From contig CAMLNT010000016.1 in NCBI GenBank assembly GCA_946481425.1, positions 1 to 21,543 on the forward strand: DNA of 21,543 nt, written 5' to 3'. This document shows positions 16,878-21,543 of this stretch, one piece after another. Position 1 is the stretch's first letter. Every line of letters begins with the position of its first letter. The notes beneath the pieces were generated by a model, which saw nothing but the letters and a program-made list of their open reading frames with translations, was not told the DNA's origin and did no database searches. The stretch is from an uncultured Brevundimonas sp. Lineage in GTDB: Bacteria; Pseudomonadota; Alphaproteobacteria; Caulobacterales; Caulobacteraceae. The position numbers and the translations under genes are program-made.

Positions 16878-17764
16878 TGCGGCGCGCCCAGCCGGCCCGA
16901 GCGGCGCTCGTTGATCAGGTTGATGACCTGCGCCGCCGTTTCCTCGACCGAACGGCGCGAGACGTCGATGACAGGCCAGCCCAGCCGTTCGAACAGCCTG
17001 CGCGCCCGCACCGTCTCTTCGCGCACCCGGTCGGTGTCGACGTAGTCGGTGTCTGGCTCGACCCCGAGGTGCTGCAGGCGGTTGCGCCGGATCGACACCA
17101 ACCGGTCCGGCGACACAACGAGACCCACCACCAGCGGGTTCTTCAGAAGCGACAGGGAGGCGGGCGGATCCTGGGTCGGGACGAGCGGCACATTGGCGGC
17201 CCGGATGCCGCGGTGGGCCAGATAGACGCAGGTTGGGGTCTTGGAGGTCCGGCTGACACCCACCAGCACCACATCGGCCCGCTCGAGTTCGCCGAGCCCC
17301 TGGCCGTCGTCGTGGTGAATGGCGAAGTCCAGCGCGCTCATCCGCTCGAAATAGTCGTGGTCCAGCGCGTGCTGGGCGCCGACCCGGCTTGAGAGCGCCG
17401 CGCCGAGATAGCCCGACAAGACCGTCACCAGCGGATCCAGCGCGCCTACCTGCGGCATGCCGAGCTTGCGGCAGCCCTGTTCCAGCATGCCCCTCAGTTC
17501 CGGGTCGACCAGGGTGTGCAGGACGATGCCTGGCTGGGACTCAATCTCGACCAGGACCCGCTCGAGCTGCTTGGGCGAGCGCACCAACGCATAGATGTGC
17601 TCGATCGGAATGACGCCTTCGAAGCGGGCGACCACCGCCTTGGCCATGGCGTTAAGGGTCTCACCGGTCGAGTCCGACACCAGGTGGACGTGGAAATAGG
17701 TCGAGAAGCGCCGCGGCGCGCCCTCTGTACGTCTTTCCGGATTCGGGGGGGCGTCTGTGGACAA
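16874..17764 (-). CDS. PEP synthase/PPDK regulatory kinase-pyrophosphorylase (DUF299, PPSR)
   Basis: A 296-residue protein of the DUF299 family: an ADP-dependent kinase and phosphate-dependent pyrophosphorylase that switches phosphoenolpyruvate synthase or pyruvate phosphate dikinase off and on. It begins with the family signature YFHVHLVSDSTGETL (23-37). The P-loop-like GVSRTSKTPT is at 169-178, and YVDTDRVREET and RNRLQHLGVEPDTDYVD are in the C-terminal half. The only possible start is a TTG at 17764: an in-frame stop lies 13 codons upstream, and no ATG or GTG precedes the conserved region. That TTG is inside a TTGTCCACA DnaA-box-like 9-mer. It heads the operon running to dnaQ and is the gene known as RP001 next to the Caulobacter origin. 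Confidence 0.92.
   Translation of the reverse strand: MSTDAPPNPERRTEGAPRRFSTYFHVHLVSDSTGETLNAMAKAVVARFEGVIPIEHIYALVRSPKQLERVLVEIESQPGIVLHTLVDPELRGMLEQGCRKLGMPQVGALDPLVTVLSGYLGAALSSRVGAQHALDHDYFERMSALDFAIHHDDGQGLGELERADVVLVGVSRTSKTPTCVYLAHRGIRAANVPLVPTQDPPASLSLLKNPLVVGLVVSPDRLVSIRRNRLQHLGVEPDTDYVDTDRVREETVRARRLFERLGWPVIDVSRRSVEETAAQVINLINERRSGRLGAPQ
17756..17764 (-). promoter_or_regulatory. DnaA-box-like 9-mer at the PPSR start
   Basis: On the minus strand TTGTCCACA differs from the TTATCCACA consensus at one position. It is the best DnaA box match near the putative origin, and it coincides with the first three codons of PPSR. Confidence 0.5.
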
Positions 17765-17839
17765 GCGGGGCTCGGCTGGGGGCGAAGTCTGGGTGAAAGA
17801 ACCCTAGCGCGGCTTTGAAGCCTTCGCACCATGGATGAC

Positions 17840-17848
17840 CGTGGATGA
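17840..17848 (-). promoter_or_regulatory. Weak DnaA-box-like site
   Basis: CGTGGATGA on the plus strand (TCATCCACG on the minus) differs from the consensus at two positions. An even weaker copy, CATGGATGA, lies exactly 10 bases to the left (17830-17838), and an identical 9-mer recurs at 17903. Confidence 0.4.
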
Positions 17849-17857
17849 GCGCCCGGG

Positions 17858-17866
17858 TTGTCCACG
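17858..17866 (+). promoter_or_regulatory. DnaA-box-like site
   Basis: TTGTCCACG differs from TTATCCACA at two positions. It abuts a CcrM site GAGTC (17866-17870), sharing its final G. Confidence 0.42.
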
Positions 17867-17902
17867 AGTCTGCTTCGGACAGTCGGAGGCCTCACCCACA
17901 TC

Positions 17903-17911
17903 CGTGGATGA
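17903..17911 (-). promoter_or_regulatory. Weak DnaA-box-like site
   Basis: A second exact copy of CGTGGATGA, inside the dyad CATCC-GT-GGATG (17899-17910). It overlaps a CcrM site GAATC (17910-17914). Confidence 0.4.
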
Positions 17912-17956
17912 ATCCGACGTTTTCACGACGGCGCCCAGGCGACCGTTTTGGAGCCG

Positions 17957-17993
17957 TTAAGACTTCATCAAGGATTCCTTAATCCTTTCTTAA
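17957..17993. promoter_or_regulatory. Tandem CtrA-binding half-site ladder
   Basis: Four half-sites follow one another at exactly 11-bp steps: TTAA (17957), TCAA (17968), TTAA (17979) and TTAA (17990), each separated by seven bases. The pair at 17979-17993 is a perfect CtrA box TTAA-N7-TTAA; the two leftward pairs each contain the TCAA variant. The 37 bases are about 70% A+T in an otherwise GC-rich window, and a GATTC methylation site lies in the middle spacer. In Caulobacter, CtrA bound at such boxes represses initiation and controls hemE promoters. Confidence 0.72.
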
Positions 17994-18020
17994 CCGTCCC
18001 CATTTTCCCCAGCCCTGTGA

Positions 18021-18070
18021 ATGCGGCGCCGTTCCGTCACGAAAGCCTGTGGGACCTGCGGGCGCCGCGT
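18021..18070. repeat. Long-range inverted repeat in origin / hemE leader
   Basis: GCGGCGCC (18023-18030) is the reverse complement of GGCGCCGC (18061-18068); a T-G wobble and an A-T pair extend it to ten. The 30-base loop holds a TGTGGGACC weak DnaA-like sequence. Confidence 0.4.
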
Positions 18071-18132
18071 CTGGGCGGGGCGTGGTTTCCCCCACAATCC
18101 AAGCCCTCTACGAATCCTGACCACCCTTCTTG

Positions 18133-18156
18133 AATCCTCTTTTCTTGAGAGGGATT
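18133..18156. repeat. Imperfect inverted repeat before hemE
   Basis: AATCCTCT (18133-18140) pairs with AGAGGGATT (18148-18156) with one bulged G and a seven-base loop, 33 bases before the hemE start. It overlaps the GAATC methylation site at 18132. A role in the hemE leader or origin is possible but unsupported. Confidence 0.35.
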
Positions 18157-18189
18157 GAGCCTTCTCCGGGAGGGCCCTAGAGGACGGCC

Positions 18190-19224
18190 ATGGCTTCTCG
18201 CCCCCCGTTCCTGTCCGTTCTCGCCGGCGAGGCCCAGGCTCGCCCTCCCGTCTGGTTCATGCGTCAGGCCGGTCGTTACCTGCCCGAGTACCGGGCTCTG
18301 CGCGCCCAGGCCCCAGACTTCATCGCCTTCTGTCTGAACCCGGAGATGGCGGCGGAGGCGACGCTGCAGCCGCTGCGCCGGTTCCCGTTCGACGCCTCGA
18401 TCGTCTTCGCCGACATCCTGCTGATCCCCCGGGCGCTGGGGCAGGAGGTCTGGTTCGAGGCCGGTGAAGGCCCCCGTCTCGGCGCCCTGCCGGACCTGGA
18501 CCGGATGCGCGATCTGGCGCCGGGTTCGGGCGCGGCCCTGTCGCAGGTCGGCCAGACGCTCGGGCTCGTCCGTCAGGGTCTGAACCCTGACCAGGCCCTG
18601 ATCGGCTTTGCGGGCGCACCCTGGACGGTCGCGACCTACATGCTGGACGGCGTGGCCCGAACGATCGGCAAGGGCGAACGCGCCCAGGCCCGGACCTACG
18701 CCTATGCCGAACCTGACAAGGTCGACGCCCTCCTGGACATCCTGGTCGAGGCCAGCGCCTGGTACCTGAAGATGCAGGCCGAGGCCGGCGCCCAGGCGCT
18801 GCAGATCTTCGAGAGCTGGGCCGAGGGCATGCCCGACGACCTGTTCGAACGCCTGGTGCTCCGGCCGCACAGGGCGCTGGTGTCCCGTTTGCGTGAGCTG
18901 GGCGTGGACCAGCCCCTGATTGGCTTCCCGCGCGGCTCGGCGGCCCTGGCCGAACGCTACGCCCGCGAGATCGGCGTCCAGGCGGTGGGCCTCGACACGG
19001 CCTGTCCGCTCGCGGTCGGTCAGGCCGTCCAGCGCATCAAGCCGATCCAGGGCGCGCTCGATCCCCTGTTGCTCAGAGCCGGCGGCCCTGCGCTGGACCG
19101 CCGCATCGATGAGCTGATCGCGGCCTGGGGACAGGGCCCGTGGGTCTTCAATCTCGGCCATGGCATCCTGCCCGACACCCCGATCGCCCACGTCGAACAG
19201 ACCCTCAATCGGATCAAGGGATGA
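18190..19224 (+). CDS. hemE: Uroporphyrinogen decarboxylase
   Basis: HemE decarboxylates the four acetate side chains of uroporphyrinogen III to give coproporphyrinogen III in haem synthesis. The 344-residue protein shows the signature VWFMRQAGRYLPEYR (21-35), the active-site Asp75 in FADILLIP, GFAGAPWTVATYML, the IFESWAEGM region and the C-terminal FNLGHGILPDTP. The ATG at 18190 has AGAGG six bases upstream. The gene borders the putative replication origin, and its promoter should lie within it, where CtrA sites may regulate it. Its TGA stop overlaps the hemH ATG. Confidence 0.97.
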   Translation: MASRPPFLSVLAGEAQARPPVWFMRQAGRYLPEYRALRAQAPDFIAFCLNPEMAAEATLQPLRRFPFDASIVFADILLIPRALGQEVWFEAGEGPRLGALPDLDRMRDLAPGSGAALSQVGQTLGLVRQGLNPDQALIGFAGAPWTVATYMLDGVARTIGKGERAQARTYAYAEPDKVDALLDILVEASAWYLKMQAEAGAQALQIFESWAEGMPDDLFERLVLRPHRALVSRLRELGVDQPLIGFPRGSAALAERYAREIGVQAVGLDTACPLAVGQAVQRIKPIQGALDPLLLRAGGPALDRRIDELIAAWGQGPWVFNLGHGILPDTPIAHVEQTLNRIKG

Positions 19225-20240
19225 GCCGCCTCGCCGTTGTCCTGTTCAATCTCGGAGGGCCCGACGGCCAGGCCGACGTGCGGCCATTCCTGCAGAATCT
19301 GTTCTCGGACCCGGCCATCATCGGCCTGCCGGGCTTCATTCGAAAGCCGCTCGCCGCCTTCATCGCCAAGCGGCGCGAAGCGTCGGCCCAGGCCAACTAC
19401 GCCCTGATGGGCGGCGGCTCGCCGCTTCTGCCCGAGACCTTCAAACAGGCTGGCGCCCTCCAGGACGCACTGTCCGGAGCCGCCGACGAGGTCCGGGTCT
19501 TTGTGGCCATGCGCTACTGGCGGCCGTTCACCGAGCACACGGCCCGGGAAGTCGAGGCCTTCCAGCCCGACCGCATTGTGCTGCTGCCGCTCTATCCGCA
19601 GTTCTCGACCACCACGACCGCCTCGTCCCTAAAAGCCTGGAACGAGGCTTACCGCGGGCCGGGACAGGTCTCGGCGGTGTGCTGCTATCCGGCCGCGGCC
19701 GGCTGGATCGAGGCGCAGGCCCTGCTGATCCGCCAGAAACTGGCCGAGGCCGGTTCGGCGCCGGTCCGGGTGCTTTTCTCAGCCCACGGTGTGCCGGAAA
19801 GCGTGATCACGCGCCGCGGCGATCCCTATCAGGCCCAGGTGGAGATGACGGCCCGGGCGCTGGCCGAACGGCTCGAGCTGGCCGACTGGCAGGTCTGCTA
19901 CCAGAGCCGCGTCGGGCCGATGAAATGGCTGGGACCGTCCACGCCCGAGGCGCTCGAACAGGCGGCGAAGGATGGCGTCGGCGTGGTCCTCGCCCCGATC
20001 GCCTTCGTCTCCGAGCACATCGAGACCCTGGTCGAGCTCGATATTGAATACCGCCATCTTGCGGACGGTCTGGGGCTTGCCCCCTATCTGCGGGCGCCGG
20101 CGGTGGGCGTTACGCCGGCTTTCATCGAGACCCTCGCCGCCGCGGTGCGGTCGGCCGGACCGTCCATCGCGCCCTACGGGCCGGGGTGCCCCGCGGACTT
20201 CGCCGCCTGCCCCTGCCGGGCCGGAAGAATCGACGCATGA
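19221..20240 (+). CDS. hemH: Ferrochelatase with cysteine-rich C-terminus
   Basis: HemH inserts ferrous iron into protoporphyrin IX, the last step of haem synthesis. The 339-residue protein has FNLGGPDG at the start, the catalytic His189 in LFSAHGVPESV and the conserved acid region AFVSEHIETLVELDIEY (261-277). The C-terminal tail carries Cys323, Cys330 and Cys332, in addition to internal cysteines at 154, 155 and 226. The C. crescentus enzyme is reported to hold a [2Fe-2S] cluster, and this tail fits such a cluster. The ATG at 19221 overlaps the hemE stop (ATGA); a longer upstream frame lies inside hemE and is rejected. Its stop overlaps the hemJ start. Confidence 0.96.
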   Translation: MSRLAVVLFNLGGPDGQADVRPFLQNLFSDPAIIGLPGFIRKPLAAFIAKRREASAQANYALMGGGSPLLPETFKQAGALQDALSGAADEVRVFVAMRYWRPFTEHTAREVEAFQPDRIVLLPLYPQFSTTTTASSLKAWNEAYRGPGQVSAVCCYPAAAGWIEAQALLIRQKLAEAGSAPVRVLFSAHGVPESVITRRGDPYQAQVEMTARALAERLELADWQVCYQSRVGPMKWLGPSTPEALEQAAKDGVGVVLAPIAFVSEHIETLVELDIEYRHLADGLGLAPYLRAPAVGVTPAFIETLAAAVRSAGPSIAPYGPGCPADFAACPCRAGRIDA

Positions 20241-20707
20241 GCTGGTACGACGTCGCCCGTGGCCTGCATATCCTGGCCGTGATCGCCTGGATGGCCGGGC
20301 TGCTCTTCCTGCCGCGCCTGTTCGCCTACGACGCCGAGCAGGCCGGCAAGCCCGAGCCGCTGAAGTCCGACATGCAGGCGCTTCTACGCCTCTGGCAGCA
20401 GAGGCTGCTCAAGATCATCCTCGGCCCCGCCATGACCCTGGCCTGGATCTTCGGCGCCTGGCTGGTCTGGATCCGGTCGGGGAACGGCGCGGACTGGTCG
20501 TTCCTTGCCCAGCCCTGGATGGCGACCAAGCTGGTCGGCGTCATTGCCCTGACCGGCTGGCATCACTACCTCCTGGCCGAGAAGCGGCGGATCGACGCCG
20601 GGACCTCGGTTCGCACCGGCCGGTTCTGGCGGATGACCAACGAAATCCCCTTCCTTCTGGCCATCGTGATGGTGCTTTCGGTCACGACCGAATGGACCTT
20701 CGGCTAG
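20237..20707 (+). CDS. hemJ: Protoporphyrinogen IX oxidase HemJ
   Basis: HemJ oxidises protoporphyrinogen IX to protoporphyrin IX in the inner membrane and supplies the substrate for HemH. The 156-residue protein has four hydrophobic segments: LHILAVIAWMAGLLFLPRLF (10-29, including the conserved His11), one around 58-77, one around 92-106 with WHHYLLAEK after it, and the C-terminal MTNEIPFLLAIVMVLSV. The length and pattern match the HemJ family (formerly UPF0093). The ATG at 20237 overlaps the hemH stop (ATGA), so hemE-hemH-hemJ form a translationally coupled haem operon. Confidence 0.94.
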   Translation: MSWYDVARGLHILAVIAWMAGLLFLPRLFAYDAEQAGKPEPLKSDMQALLRLWQQRLLKIILGPAMTLAWIFGAWLVWIRSGNGADWSFLAQPWMATKLVGVIALTGWHHYLLAEKRRIDAGTSVRTGRFWRMTNEIPFLLAIVMVLSVTTEWTFG

Positions 20708-20784
20708 ACGCCATGCCTTGACGGGACCGCCCCCATGTGGTTCCGCTAGGTCCAGGCGTTGGTCTTCGAGGGCGGAGACGGCGC

Positions 20785-20820
20785 TTTCCCACCTCTCTCC
20801 AGGCCTGCATCGCTCCCTTC
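20785..20820 (+). promoter_or_regulatory. Cytosine-rich, guanine-poor stretch in rho leader (rut-like)
   Basis: Within the 213-base gap before rho, these 36 bases contain 18 C and 4 G by my count, with many YC dinucleotides (TTTCCCACCTCTCTCC and CGCTCCCTTC). This composition is typical of Rho-utilisation sites. Rho autoregulates its own leader in E. coli, so the same may occur here. Compositional evidence only. Confidence 0.35.
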
Positions 20821-20920
20821 GCGGCGCGGCCTCATCCAAAAACACCGCGCGATTTCAAAGCGCACAGTCCTGAACGGCGCCCGAGGACCGATTCGCGCGC
20901 GCACCTGAAATCCAGAACAC

Positions 20921-21543
20921 ATGACCGACGAATCCCTGATCGACGCCGACCTCGAAGCCGAAGCCGACGTGGACGCCGCCGAAGACGGCCAGGCCTCCAA
21001 CCAGCGCATCGCCCTGTCCGAACTGAAGGACAAGACGCCGGCCGAACTGGTCGCCTTCGCCGAGGAACTGGAGGTCGAGAACGCTTCGAACCTGCGCAAG
21101 CAGGACCTGCTCTTCGCCATCCTGAAGACCCTCGCTGACGAGGAGGTCCAGATCTCCGCCGGCGGCGTGCTGGAGGTCCTGCAGGACGGCTTCGGCTTCC
21201 TGCGCTCGGCGGACGCCAACTATCTGTCGGGCCCCGACGACGTCTATGTCTCCCCGTCCCAGATCAAGCGCTATGGCCTGCGCACCGGCGACACCGTCGA
21301 GGGCACCGTCCGCGGACCCCGTGAAGGCGAGCGTTATTTCGCCCTTCTCAAGGTCGACTCGATCAATTTCGAGGACCCCGAGAACGTCCGCCACAAGGTC
21401 AATTTCGACAACCTGACCCCGCTCTATCCCAATGAGCGGCTGCACATGGAAATCCAGGACCCGACCCTGAAGGACCGGTCTGGACGGGTCATCGACATCG
21501 TGGCGCCGCTCGGCAAGGGCCAGCGCTGCCTGATCGTCGCCCC
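20921..21543 (+). CDS. rho: Transcription termination factor Rho, N-terminal part (cut by right edge)
   Basis: Rho is the hexameric RNA-dependent ATPase that ends transcription at C-rich RNA. The first 207 residues are present. An acidic extension (1-27) precedes the Rho N-terminal helical domain (about 30-75: [29 protein letters not shown]). The cold-shock-like RNA-binding domain has the RNP motif DGFGFLRS (89-96), [19 protein letters not shown] and [15 protein letters not shown]. The frame runs off the edge at [12 protein letters not shown], just before the Walker A loop. The usual GQRGLIV reads GQRCLIV here. The ATG at 20921 is the only start giving the full N-domain. It lies 213 bases after hemJ, so it probably has its own promoter. 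Confidence 0.97.
   Translation, partial: MTDESLIDADLEAEADVDAAEDGQASNQRIALSELKDKTPAELVAFAEELEVENASNLRKQDLLFAILKTLADEEVQISAGGVLEVLQDGFGFLRSADANYLSGPDDVYVSPSQIKRYGLRTGDTVEGTVRGPREGERYFALLKVDSINFEDPENVRHKVNFDNLTPLYPNERLHMEIQDPTLKDRSGRVIDIVAPLGKGQRCLIVA

Larger units (their letters stand above)
17765..18189. other. Putative chromosomal replication origin (Cori-like)
   Basis: A 425-base non-coding gap between the PPSR (RP001) gene and hemE, which is the published location of the Caulobacter crescentus origin. Seen in the sequence: several DnaA-box-like 9-mers (17756, 17840, 17858, 17903), an AT-rich block with CtrA half-sites (17957-17993), five GANTC sites for the CcrM methylase (17866, 17910, 17973, 18112, 18132) and inverted repeats towards hemE. 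The neighbouring operons are transcribed away from it on both sides, and the region includes the promoters for PPSR and hemE. The location argument is established knowledge; the individual sites are consensus matches. Confidence 0.85.

Noticed and set aside
17966..17978. IHF site next to the CtrA ladder
   Set aside because: CATCAAGGATTCC misses the WATCAANNNNTTR consensus at least at two positions; not strong enough to annotate.
20735..20749. A four-codon ATG-TGG-TTC-CGC-TAG frame as a rho leader peptide
   Set aside because: Such tiny frames are expected by chance, and no ribosome-binding sequence precedes it.
20718..20752. TTGACGG followed by GCTAGGTC as a Caulobacter-type promoter for rho
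   Set aside because: The two elements are 20 bases apart, well above the 10-14 usual for this consensus form; no other good -10 is present. The -35-like element alone is not enough.
1..21543. Prophage, transposon, CRISPR, toxin-antitoxin or defence island
   Set aside because: No integrase, transposase, regular repeat-spacer array or known defence gene; nearly every frame is a housekeeping or common family gene.
1..21543. tRNA, rRNA or riboswitch
   Set aside because: No tRNA-like GTTCRA arm within a cloverleaf-sized unit and no rRNA segment were noticed in the intergenic gaps; by-eye inspection cannot exclude small RNAs.

Overview
This window looks like a piece of an alphaproteobacterial chromosome from the Caulobacteraceae, probably Brevundimonas or a close relative. 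The DNA is GC-rich and densely coded. It carries an NtrZ-like periplasmic protein, a Tim44-like protein, a ferrochelatase with a cysteine-rich C-terminus, and the gene order PPSR-maf-aroE-coaE-dnaQ facing hemE-hemH-hemJ-rho. That order is the conserved Caulobacter chromosome-origin neighbourhood. The genus is an inference from gene order and protein character.

Left part (1-11.7 kb). A DUF3576 lipoprotein gene leads into leuS on the minus strand (leuS runs off the left edge). A 313-base divergent gap separates it from ntrZ. Next come an unrecognised 373-residue protein (minus), a class-C-beta-lactamase-like serine hydrolase (plus) and a secreted TAP-like alpha/beta hydrolase (plus). An asd-rarD pair lies on the minus strand, and zapE diverges from it. 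An AI-2E-family permease (minus) converges on zapE across a hairpin-rich 198-base gap. A HerA-like ATPase (DUF853/YjgR type) diverges from the permease.

Middle part (11.7-17.8 kb). A Tim44-like gene and the lytic transglycosylase gene mltA overlap by one base (minus strand). secB is on the plus strand. The minus-strand operon PPSR-maf-aroE-coaE-dnaQ is joined by 4-base start/stop overlaps, apart from a 5-base gap before dnaQ.

Right part (17.8 kb to the end). The 425-base gap between PPSR and hemE is very probably the chromosomal replication origin. It has DnaA-box-like 9-mers, five GANTC (CcrM) sites and an AT-rich ladder of four CtrA half-sites spaced exactly 11 bp apart. To its right the hemE-hemH-hemJ haem operon is coupled by ATGA overlaps. 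A 213-base leader with a cytosine-rich, guanine-poor stretch then precedes rho, which is cut by the right edge. The long operons on both sides are transcribed away from the gap, as expected for leading-strand genes at an origin.

No prophage, insertion sequence, CRISPR array, defence cluster or tRNA/rRNA gene was seen. The most distinctive signal is the regulatory architecture of the putative origin. The least understood gene is the unknown protein at 1565-2686.
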